Shown here in pieces: positions 34,344-42,735 of a DNA stretch of 64,000 nucleotides. The first letter of the stretch is position 1; each line of letters starts with the position of its first letter. The notes beneath the pieces are model-generated. The model had not been told where the DNA came from and ran no database searches. It was given only the letters and a program-made list of their open reading frames with translations. A program made the position numbers and the translations under genes. This DNA is from DASVBE01 sp963770375 (lineage in GTDB: Bacteria > Actinomycetota > Actinomycetes > Streptosporangiales > Streptosporangiaceae). Location of the stretch: the NCBI GenBank assembly GCA_963770375.1, contig CAVYPM010000018.1:1-64000 (forward strand), written 5' to 3'.

Positions 34344-34985
34344 TCAGACAGCCGCCGGCCGGATCCCCAGGACCTCGCTCAGCCACCCCCGCACCGCGTC
34401 CGCTACTGCTGCCGGGCGCCGGGTCAGTGCGTGCCCTTCGCCGGGGAGGATCACCACCCGGCTGGCATCCGCCGCTGCGGGGTTACCGAACGGGTCGCGG
34501 TCGCCGCTGACCGCCAGCACCGGGCAGCCCGCGCCGCGCAGTTCGTCCAGCCGGGACTTATCCGGCCGGCCCGGCGGGTGAACCGGGAAGGCCAGGGCCA
34601 GCACGGCGCGCGCCCCGGCGGCCCGGGCGGTCCGGCAGGCCACCCGCGCCCCGTTGCTGCGGCCGCCCTGCACGAGCGGGACCCCGGGGCAGGCCGCCTG
34701 CAGCGCGGCAATGATCTCCAGCCAGGCGGCGTCCTGGGCCGGCGCCGGCCCCGGCGCCCGCGCCCCGCGGACCCGGAACGGCTGGGTCACCAGGGCCACC
34801 GCCGCGCCCAGGTCCCGCCCGGCCTGCGCCGCGGCGAGCACGTCCGCGGTGCCCGTGCCGCCGCCCGAGCCGTGCGTCAGCACCAGCAGGAACGCCGCCG
34901 CGGCCGGCCCGCTCACCTCGGCCCGGGCCGGCCCCGCGCCCGTGGCCAGCTCGACCACGCTGCTGCTCGCCCCGGTGCTCGTCAC
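34344..34985 (-). CDS. KANL3/Tex30-like alpha/beta hydrolase
   Basis: 213 residues. LVLTHGSGGGTGTADVLAAA is the oxyanion region, LVQGGRSNGARVACRTA the nucleophile elbow (Ser in GRSNG), LAVSGDRDPFG supplies the acid and LPGEGHALTRR the histidine. The family is small alpha/beta hydrolases of unknown substrate. ATG 34985 gives MTSTGASSSVVE. The YncE-like fragment lies 17 bases upstream on the same strand. Confidence 0.8.
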   Translation of the reverse strand: MTSTGASSSVVELATGAGPARAEVSGPAAAAFLLVLTHGSGGGTGTADVLAAAQAGRDLGAAVALVTQPFRVRGARAPGPAPAQDAAWLEIIAALQAACPGVPLVQGGRSNGARVACRTARAAGARAVLALAFPVHPPGRPDKSRLDELRGAGCPVLAVSGDRDPFGNPAAADASRVVILPGEGHALTRRPAAVADAVRGWLSEVLGIRPAAV

Positions 34986-35002
34986 CCTGGAAGCGTAGGG
35001 GG

Positions 35003-35328
35003 TCAGGGCAGGTCAGCGTCCTGGACGGTCTCCAGCTGGCCGGACATGAAGTTGGCCACGAGCAACTGCCCGCCGCTGGCCACGGAGATGTCCCGGGGGA
35101 ACCGGCCGGCAGGTAACCGAGCAGCGCGGGCCTCCCGGCCAGGGCCGCCGCGGTATCGATGACCGCCAGGCTGGCCGACCGGCCGGGAGTGAGGAACCGG
35201 TTGGAGTCGGCCACGATCAGCCGGGACCCGTTGCTGGTGAGAGCGAGGCCGACCGGCGCCTCGCCGACCCGCAGCCAGCCGAGCAGGGCCCGGCGCGGGT
35301 CGCTGCGCAGCCGGTGGAAGCCGACCAT
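35003..35328 (-). pseudogene. Fragment of a YncE-like beta-propeller protein
   Basis: Minus-strand sequence beginning MVGFHRLRSDPRRALLGWLR continues into propeller repeats (VGEAPVGLALTSNGSRLIVA, SLAVIDTAAALAG). After a frame break near 35100 it continues RFPRDISVASGGQLLVANFM to SGQLETVQDADLP and TGA 35003-35005. Only about two blades of a normally seven-bladed domain are present, and a stop lies upstream, so this is a remnant. YncE/lactonase-type propellers are usually secreted or surface proteins. Confidence 0.65.
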
Positions 35329-35388
35329 GCCCTCATGCTGCTGACTACGCCAGGTCGCTGGCCCCGCCTGTCCCGCCCTAAGGTTCGG

Positions 35389-38245
35389 CTAAACGTTCAG
35401 CGGCTTCTTCAGGAACTGGCCGGTGTAGCTGTCGTCGGACGCGGCGATCTGCTCCGGCGTGCCGGTCGCGACCACCGTGCCGCCCCGCGACCCGCCCTCC
35501 GGGCCCATGTCGATGACCCAGTCCGCGGTCTTGATCACGTCCAGGTTGTGCTCGATGACGATCACCGTGTTGCCCCCGTCGACCAGGCGGCCGAGCACGC
35601 CGAGCAGCTTGCGGATGTCGTCGAAGTGCAGCCCGGTGGTGGGCTCGTCGAGCACGTAGATGGTCCGGCCGGTGGACCGGCGCTGCAGTTCGGAGGCCAG
35701 CTTCACCCGCTGAGCCTCGCCGCCGGACAGCGTCGGGGCGGGCTGGCCGAGCCGGACGTAGCCGAGGCCGACGTCGACCAGGGTCTTCAGGTGCCGGTGG
35801 ATGGCGGGCACCGGCTCGAAGAAGCCGGCCGCCTCCTCGATCGGCATCTCCAGAACGTCGGCGATGGTCTTGCCCTTGTAGTGCACCTGCAGGGTGTCGG
35901 TGTTGTACCGGGCGCCGTGGCAGACCTCGCAGGGCACGTACACGTCCGGCAGGAACTGCATCTCGATCTTGATGGTGCCGTCGCCGGAGCAGGCCTCGCA
36001 CCGGCCGCCCTTGACGTTGAACGAGAACCGGCCCGGCTGGTAGCCGCGGATCTTGGCCTCGGTGGTGGCCGCGAACAGGCGCCGGACGTGATCGAACACG
36101 CCGGTGTAGGTGGCCGGGTTGGACCGCGGGGTGCGGCCGATCGGCCCCTGGTCGACGTGCACCACCTTGTCCAGGTGCTGCATGCCGGTGACCCGGGTGT
36201 GCCGGCCCGGCACGATCCTGGTGCCGTGCAGTTCCTTGGCCAGCGCGCTGTACAGGATGTCGTTGACCAGCGTGGACTTGCCGGACCCGGACACGCCGGT
36301 GACCGCGATCAGGCAGCCGAGCGGGAACGACACGTCAACGTCGCGCAGGTTGTGCTCGGCCGCGCCCTTGACCGCGACCTCGCGGCCGCGGATCCGCGGG
36401 CGCCGCTTGGCCGGGCACCGCGATCTGCTGGCGGCCGGTCAGGTAGGCGCCGGTCAGCGACTCCTCGCTGGACAGCAGGTCCGGCAGCGGCCCGGATACG
36501 ACCACCCGGCCGCCGTGCTCGCCGGCCCGCGGGCCGATGTCCACCACCCAGTCGGCGGCCCGGATCGTTTCCTCGTCGTGCTCCACCACGATCAGCGTGT
36601 TGCCCAGGTCGCGCAGCCGGATAAGGGTCTCGAGCAGGCGGCTGTTGTCCCGCTGGTGCAGCCCGATCGACGGCTCGTCCAGCACGTACAGCACGCCGAC
36701 CAGGCCGGAGCCGATCTGGGTGGCCAGCCGGATCCGCTGCGCCTCGCCGCCGGCCAGCGTGGCCGACGCCCGGTCCAGCGACAGGTAGTCGAGGCCGACG
36801 TCGAGCAGGAAGCCGAGACGGGCGTTGACCTCCTTCAGGATCCGCCCGGCGATCTGCTGGTCCCGGTCGGACAGCTCCAGGCTGAGCAGCAGCTTGGCCA
36901 GCTCCCCGATGGGCAGCTTGCAGTAGTCCGCGATCGACCGGCCGTCGACGGTGACCGCCAGCGAGATCGGCTTGAGCCGGGCGCCGTGGCAGACCGGGCA
37001 GGGCACCTCGCGCATGAACCCGGCGAACCGCTCCCGGCTGGAGTCGCTCTCCGCCTCGGCGTGCCGCCGCTCGATGTACGGGATCGCGCCCTCGAAGCTC
37101 GTGTAGTAGGACCGCTCGCGGCCGTACCGGTTCTTGTACCGGACGTGGACCTGCTCGTCGTAGCCGTGCAGCAGGGCCTTCTTCGCCGCGGCGGGCAGCC
37201 GGCTCCACCGGGTGTCGACGGTGAAGCCCATCGCGTTGCCCAGCGCCTCGATCAGCCGGATGAAGTAGTCGCTGACCGATCCGCCGCTCCACGGCGAGAT
37301 CGCGCCCTCGGCCAGCGTCTTGTCCGGGTCGGACACGACCAGCTCGGGGTCGACCTCCATCTTGGTGCCCAGGCCGGTGCACGCCGGGCAGGCGCCCCAC
37401 GGCGAGTTGAACGAGAACGACCGGGGCTCGAGCTCCTCGAACGACAGGTCGTCGTACAGGCAGGCGAGGTGCTCGGAGAACATCCGCTCCCGGTGCGGGT
37501 CGTCGTCGGCCAGGTCGACGAAGTCGAACACGACCACGCCGCCGGACAGGCCGAGCGAGGTCTCCACCGAGTCGGTCAGCCGGCGCCGGGAGGAGGCCTT
37601 CACGTCCAGCCGGTCGACCACGACCTCGATCGTGTGCCGCTCGTACTTCTTCAGCGCGGGCAGGCCGCCGGCGTCGCTGCCGTCCAGCCGGATGACGGCG
37701 CCGTCGACCCGGGCCCGCGAGTATCCCTTGGCCTGCAGCTCGCGCAGCAGCTCGCCGTACTCCCCCTTGCGGCCGCGGACCACCGGGGCCAGTACCTGGA
37801 ACCGGGTGCCCTCGGGCAGCTCGAGGACCCGGTCGACGATCTGCTGCGGGCTCTGCCTGGCGATCGGCCGGCCGCAGATGGGGCAGTGCGGCTTGCCCAC
37901 GCGGGCGTACAGCAGCCGCAGGTAGTCGTAGACCTCGGTGATCGTGCCGACGGTGGACCGCGGGTTCCGGCCGGCGGCCTTCTGGTCGATCGACACCGCC
38001 GGGGACAGCCCGTCGATGAAGTCGACGTCGGGCTTGTCCATCTGGCCGAGGAACTGCCGGGCGTACGCGGACAGCGACTCCACGTACCGGCGCTGGCCCT
38101 CGGCGAAGATCGTGTCGAAGGCCAGGCTGGACTTGCCCGACCCGGACAGCCCGGTGAACACGATGAGGGAGTTCCTGGGCAGGTCGAGCGAGACGTCCTT
38201 GAGATTGTGCTCGCGGGCACCGCGAACGATCAGGCGTTCAGCCAC
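35389..38245 (-). CDS. uvrA: Excinuclease ABC subunit A, one frame break
   Basis: UvrA (about 950 residues), the damage-recognition ATPase of nucleotide excision repair. N-terminal ATPase half: GLSGSGKSSLAFDTIFAEGQ, zinc cysteines in CPICGRP, CPACTGLGTK and CPVCHGARL, signature LAGGEAQRIRLATQIGS. C-terminal half: GVSGSGKSTLVNDILY, CEACSGDG, CEVCHGARY, signature LSGGEAQRVKLASEL and YVLDEPTTGLHFDD. A single extra C near 36410 (CCCGG for CCGG) breaks the frame between halves; the rest is intact, so a sequence error is likely. ATG 38245. No LexA-type box was seen in the 332-base upstream gap. Confidence 0.93.
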
Positions 38246-38577
38246 TGGCGCTCAGTTCCGTCGGGTCGGTCAGGTCGGGTCGGTCAGGCCGGTCGGCGAC
38301 TGCTTGCGGTCATCAGTTCCAGTTATTGCGGCCCCGCTTCCGATCATCGGTGCCGGTCACGGGTCCGGGCATAGCTCAGCTAGGCCCCTGCTGGGGGCTG
38401 CGGCCATGCTATCCGGGGGGTCTGACAGAACGCGGGCCTTCGGCGGCGGGCGGCCAACGCCAGGGAAACGCCGGCCGGGCCGGGCGCATTCCCGGCCCCG
38501 GCCGGCCCCGGGTGGCCGGGCCCGGGGCGGGGTGACCAGGATGGGAGGTCCGTACCACGGCAGCGAAGGGAACCCGC
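38246..38577. other. 332-base gap between divergent uvrA and MBL genes
   Basis: Short GGTCAGGTCGG-type near-tandem repeats lie next to the uvrA start (about 38261-38295). The rest holds GC-rich inverted repeats around CCGGCC/GGCCGG at 38480-38530. Promoters for both genes must lie here; none could be assigned. Confidence 0.4.
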
Positions 38578-39243
38578 ATGTCCTACACCGGAGACGTCAC
38601 CGTCGGCGGCCCGGCCGACTCCCGGGAGCTGCCCGGGCTGACCATCACCAAGGTCGCCGTCGGGCCCATGAACAACAACGCCTACCTGCTGCGCTGCACG
38701 AGCACCGGGGAGCTGCTGCTGATCGACGCGGCCAACGAGGCGGCCACGCTGCTCGGCCTGCTCGGCGGGGCCGTCCCGGAGCGGATCGTCACCACCCACC
38801 GGCACCAGGACCACTGGGTGGCGCTGGGCGAGGTGCAGCAGGCCACCGGCGCGCCCACGGTCGCGCACCACGACGACGCGCCCGCGATCGGCGTGCCGAC
38901 CACGGAGCTGGTCAGCCACGGCGACGTGATCAGCGTCGGCGACGCCCGGCTGTCCGTCATCCACCTGCGCGGCCACACCCCCGGCAGCATCGCGCTGTGC
39001 TACGACGGCGCCGGGGCCCTGGCGGACACGCCGCACCTGTTCACCGGCGACTCGCTGTTCCCCGGCGGGCCCGGCAACACCCAGGGCGACGCGGCCCGGT
39101 TCGGCTCGCTGATGGACGACCTGGAGGAGCGGATCTTCGGCACGCTGCCCGACGGGACCTGGGTGTACCCGGGCCACGGCGCGGACACCACGCTCGGCGC
39201 GGAGCGGCCCGCCGTACCGGAATGGCGGGCCCGGGGCTGGTAG
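38578..39243 (+). CDS. Metallo-beta-lactamase-fold hydrolase
   Basis: 221 residues, glyoxalase II-like. The metal motif is THRHQDHW (H-x-H-x-D-H); the other ligands are HLRGHTPGSIAL, FTGDSLFPGGPGN and the C-terminal VYPGHGADTTLG. Such proteins hydrolyse thioesters or act as persulfide dioxygenases; the substrate is not predictable. ATG 38578. It is followed after 15 bases by the FAD oxidoreductase gene, probably cotranscribed. Confidence 0.88.
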   Translation: MSYTGDVTVGGPADSRELPGLTITKVAVGPMNNNAYLLRCTSTGELLLIDAANEAATLLGLLGGAVPERIVTTHRHQDHWVALGEVQQATGAPTVAHHDDAPAIGVPTTELVSHGDVISVGDARLSVIHLRGHTPGSIALCYDGAGALADTPHLFTGDSLFPGGPGNTQGDAARFGSLMDDLEERIFGTLPDGTWVYPGHGADTTLGAERPAVPEWRARGW

Positions 39244-39258
39244 CTGACAGGGGCTTCG

Positions 39259-40402
39259 ATGGCACAGCACGAGGTCGCCGTCGTCGGGGCCGGGCTGCTC
39301 GGCCTGGCCACCGCGCGGGCGCTGGCCGCCCGGGGCCGGGACGTGGCCGTCGTCGAGCAGGCCACGGTGGGCCATCCCGGCGGCGGGTCGCACGGCAGCT
39401 GCCGGATCTTCCGGCTGGGCTACCCCGATCCCGGCTACGTCACGATGGCCGCCAGGTCCCGGCGGCTGTGGCACGACCTCGAGGCCGAGTCCGGCCGGGT
39501 CATCCTGCACCCGGTCCCGCAGCTGACGTTCGGGCCCGGGCTGGCCGCCGTGCACGAGGGCATGCGCGCCGCGGGCGCGCCCGCGGAGCTGCTGACCGCG
39601 GCGGAGGCCGCGGAGCGGTTTCCCGGCGTGGCCGCCGGCGGCCCGGCCCTGCTCGAGCCGGAGTCCTGCGTGACCGCCGCGGACCAGGCGCTGGCCGCGC
39701 TGGCCGCGGCCGCGCCGCCGGTCAGGACCGGGTTCCGGGTGACGTCGGTGGCGGACGACGGCCGCGAGGTGACCTTGCGGTCCGCGGACGGCGGCGTGCT
39801 CACGGCCAGGAGCGCGGTTCTGTGCGCGGGCCCGTGGACCGCGGCCCTGGCCGCGCAGGCGGGCCTCCGGGTTCCGTCCGCGCCGACGCTGGAGCAGGTG
39901 GCGTACCTGGCGCCGGCCGACGGCGCGGGGCCGGGCGGCAGCGCAGGGCGGGCGGCGGCACGGGCCGGCGATGCCGATCTTCATCCATCAGCCCGAGCCG
40001 GCCCCGTACGGCCTGCCGGTTCCCGGCTCCCGCCTGTACAAGATGGGCATCCACCCGAGCGGGCCGCCCGCTGACCTGAGCCGCCTGACCCAGGAGGAGG
40101 ACGCCGCGCTGGCCGGGCGGTTCCGCGAGGTCGCGGCCCGGTTCCTGCCGTCCCACCAGCCGGTGGCGGTGCGCTCCGAGCGGTGCGTGTACGACAACAC
40201 GCCCGACGATGACTTCGTGCTCGACCGGTCCGGCCTGGTGGTGGCCGGCTGCGGCACGTCCGGGCACGGGTTCAAGTTCGGCCCGCTGCTCGGCGGCTGG
40301 CTGGCCAGCCTGGCCCTGGGCGAGGCCCCGGACCCGGCCGCGGCCCGGTTCGCGCTGGGCCGGTTCAGCCGGCCAGCGGGCGCCAGTACCGGATCTCCGT
40401 GA
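39259..40402 (+). CDS. FAD-dependent oxidoreductase (DAO / SolA-like), one frame break
   Basis: Opens with the Rossmann dinucleotide fold VAVVGAGLLGLATARALAAR followed by VVEQATVGHPGGGSHGSCRI, typical of monomeric sarcosine/N-methyltryptophan oxidase-like proteins. After FAD-domain sequence LCAGPWTAALAAQAGL the frame breaks near 39950. The C-terminus continues PIFIHQPEPAPYGLPVPGS and ends with FAD-binding VVAGCGTSGHGFKFGPLLGG. It oxidises a secondary amine or amino acid; the substrate is unknown. The stop overlaps the converging acetyltransferase gene by 38 bases. Confidence 0.85.
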
Positions 40403-40946
40403 CCCCGCCCAGGTCGCCCAGCACCTGCGACTCGCCGGTGACCGCGAACCCGGCCCGCTCGTAGAACCGCCGCGCGCGGTGGTTGTCCTCCAGCACCCAG
40501 ACGCTGAGCGAGGCGTACTGCTGCGCGGTGGCCCGGCTCACAATCTCGGTCAGCAGCTGCCAGCCCGCCTGCCCGCCCCAGTAGGCGGGCTGCACGTAGA
40601 TGGCGTACAGCTCGGCCGCGACGGCGCCGGACGGGCTGGCCTCCGGTGGCGGCCCCAGCTGCCCGGCGGCGTCCCGCTCAGGCCCGGACGAGGCAAACCC
40701 GATGACCTGGCACTCCCGCGGCCCGGCCGGCCCCGGCTGCGTCTGCGGGGGCGGCTCGGCGACCAGGATGCCCGCGCAGGACCGCGTGATCAGGCTTTCG
40801 GTGTACGCACGGACGCTGGCGGGCCCAGTGGCCTCGGCCAGCGCCGCCGCGGGAATCAGGCCCTCATAGGCGGCCCGCCAGCTGTCGGCCCGGACCGTGG
40901 CGATGGCGGCCGCGTCGGCCGTGGTGGCCGACCGGATTGTGATCAC
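40365..40946 (-). CDS. GNAT acetyltransferase (RimI-like)
   Basis: 193 residues. MITIRSATTADAAAIATVRA and DSWRAAYEGLIP are the usual N-terminus; AELYAIYVQPAYWGGQAGWQ is acetyl-CoA motif A and LWVLEDNHRARRFYERAGF-like sequence is motif B. A Gly/Pro/Gln-rich insert sits between strands at about residues 65-105. Substrate unknown. It converges on the FAD oxidoreductase and lies downstream of the sortase gene on the same strand, 96 bases away. Confidence 0.85.
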   Translation of the reverse strand: MITIRSATTADAAAIATVRADSWRAAYEGLIPAAALAEATGPASVRAYTESLITRSCAGILVAEPPPQTQPGPAGPRECQVIGFASSGPERDAAGQLGPPPEASPSGAVAAELYAIYVQPAYWGGQAGWQLLTEIVSRATAQQYASLSVWVLEDNHRARRFYERAGFAVTGESQVLGDLGGVTEIRYWRPLAG

Positions 40947-41042
40947 TTGCGTAGCTTACCGGCGGCGGATTTACCGGTTTCCGGCGGATCGCCCGGTTTG
41001 CGGCCCAGGGAATGGCCCAGAAATGGCACTGCGGATCCGGCG

Positions 41043-41673
41043 CTAGCGGATCAGCGTGGCGAACACGATCACGTTGCTGAGGTAGTGCCCGGTGGCCGGG
41101 TCGAAGGCACCGCCGCAGGTGATCAGCCTCAGCTGCGGGGTCGGCGCCGGGCCGTAGATCGCCCTGGACCGGGAACTGCGACTTGAGGTAGGTGCGCAGC
41201 GCGGTGACACGGAAGATGGCCAGCGAGTGGTCCGCCCGCCGGATGTAGATCTTCTGCCCGATCCTCATCGTGTGCAGCCGGTAGAAGACGCCGGGGCCGC
41301 TGCGCGAGTCGATGTGCCCGGCGATGATCGCGGACCCGATGGACCCGGGGCGCGGGCTGCTGGTGTACCAGCCCGCGACCAGCGTGCTGGACGGGACCTG
41401 GAGCTCGTGGTCCCTGGTCAGGCCGAGGTGGATGAGCCGGGACTTCACGCCGATGACCGGGATGATCAGCGTGACCGGCCGGGCGACGTGGTCGCTGGCC
41501 GGCCTGGGCACCGGGGCGCCCTTGCCCTTGGGGATGGCCACGAACGGCGGCGGACCGCTGGGCGTGACCGCCGGGTGGCCGGGGTCCTCCCGGGCCGCGG
41601 CCAGGCCGCAGGCCCCGATCCCGGTGCCGAGCAGGCCGCAGCCGAGCACGGCGATCGCACTCCACTTGCTCAC
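41043..41673 (-). CDS. Class F sortase, one frame break
   Basis: A membrane-anchored cysteine transpeptidase. N-terminal signal anchor (AIAVLGCGLLGTGIGACGLA), Pro-rich linker, then the sortase barrel: VTLIIPVIGVKSRLIHLGLT, catalytic histidine in GSAIIAGHIDSRSGPG, RVTALRTYLKSQFPV. Near 41157 one extra G shifts the frame; the other frame gives YGPAPTPQLRLITCGGAFD with the active cysteine and VIVFATLIR with the catalytic arginine, ending TAG 41043-41045. All three catalytic residues are therefore encoded. The gene follows the DUF4397 gene, whose product carries a sorting-type C-terminus, so enzyme and substrate are probably paired. Confidence 0.85.
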
Positions 41674-41781
41674 CGTTTTCAGGCGGCGGTGCCGCGGCGG
41701 CCCGGCCGGGCCGGGCCGCTCGCCGGGCCGGCCGGCACGCGCCGCTCGGGCGACACGTGCCGGCCAGTCGGCTTGCTCATC

Positions 41782-42660
41782 TCACCTCACGCGCAGCGCG
41801 GGGCGGCGGGCCCGGCGGAACCTGACCGCGCCCGCCGCGGTGACCAGCAGGCCGGCCGCGACCACGGCCAGCCATCCGGTCATGGACGACCCGGCCACCG
41901 CCGCCGTGCCGCCCAGGCCGGTGTTCGGGTTGCCAGTCGGCACCTCGTGGCTGCCCGCCGCGTCGACCAGGTTGTCGATGGCCAGCGTGCCCGGGTTGTC
42001 GAGGACGACGAACGTGTGGATGGTTTCGGCCTTGACGTCCACGTTGTCGACCGCGGTGAGGGTCGAGCCGGCGGCCTTGACCTGCCCAGCGCCCGGCTTG
42101 ACGACCATGTAGGAGGTGTAGTCGCCGAACTTCAGGTGCTCGGCCACGGTCTTGCCGTCCGCGGTGAACTTCACCGTGTGCTCCTGCAGCGAGGCCTGGA
42201 TCACCCGGATCATGGCCTTGCCCTTGGGTGTGACCAGCCTGTCGTGCAGGACCTGCAGCCGGATGCCGGAGAACGGGCCCATGCCCGCCACCGTGTAGGT
42301 CTGGCCGGTGGCGATGTTGACGGTCGTGGACAGCACCGGCTTGGAACTGGGCTTGGCGCCCGCGCCGCGCATCGCCACCGTGTATTCGCCGCTGGGCACT
42401 GCTTCGTAGGGCGAAACAGTGCCGTAGGTCACGTGCTGCAGCACGATCTTTGCATTCGGATTACCGAATGAGTACAGATAGACGTCGACGGCCGGTGTGT
42501 CCGGCGAGAAGTGCGCCAGCCGGATCCAGCCGACCTTAGCTTTCGCTGGCGCGGCCGGGGCCGCCGAGGCAACCGGAACCGCGAGCGCGACCGTGCCCGC
42601 GGCAAGACCAAGAACCGCGGCCAGCCGGGTAGGCCGCACCGCTCTGCGGATAAAACTCAT
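41782..42660 (-). CDS. DUF4397 surface protein with sortase-type anchor
   Basis: 292 residues from ATG 42660 (MSFIRRAVRPTRL). Signal peptide with hydrophobic core LAAVLGLAAGTVALAVPVAS and a likely cut after ASA. Two DUF4397 beta-sandwich modules follow (GWIRLAHFSPDTPAVDVYLY; MIRVIQASLQEHTVKFTADG). The C-terminus shows NPNTG, then a hydrophobic span (WLAVVAAGLLVTAAGAV) and a basic RFRRARRP tail, the layout of a cell-wall sorting signal with Asn in place of the Leu of LPxTG. The class F sortase is the next gene downstream. Probably a wall-anchored extracellular protein. Confidence 0.85.
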   Translation of the reverse strand: MSFIRRAVRPTRLAAVLGLAAGTVALAVPVASAAPAAPAKAKVGWIRLAHFSPDTPAVDVYLYSFGNPNAKIVLQHVTYGTVSPYEAVPSGEYTVAMRGAGAKPSSKPVLSTTVNIATGQTYTVAGMGPFSGIRLQVLHDRLVTPKGKAMIRVIQASLQEHTVKFTADGKTVAEHLKFGDYTSYMVVKPGAGQVKAAGSTLTAVDNVDVKAETIHTFVVLDNPGTLAIDNLVDAAGSHEVPTGNPNTGLGGTAAVAGSSMTGWLAVVAAGLLVTAAGAVRFRRARRPALRVR

Positions 42661-42735
42661 GCTGATTCCCCTCCCAGCACGGGCCCATGGCCCGCCTACC
42701 CTCATTGCGTTCTTAATTCTGTTCCGTCAATTGCC

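Noticed and set aside
38246..38330. SOS box upstream of uvrA
   Set aside because: Only GGTCAGGTCGG-like near repeats; no TCGAAC-N4-GTTCGA match.
38374..38422. tRNA-like string (CATAGCTCAGCTAGG resembling a D-arm)
   Set aside because: No acceptor stem, anticodon arm or T-loop (GTTCGAAT-type) can be formed around it.
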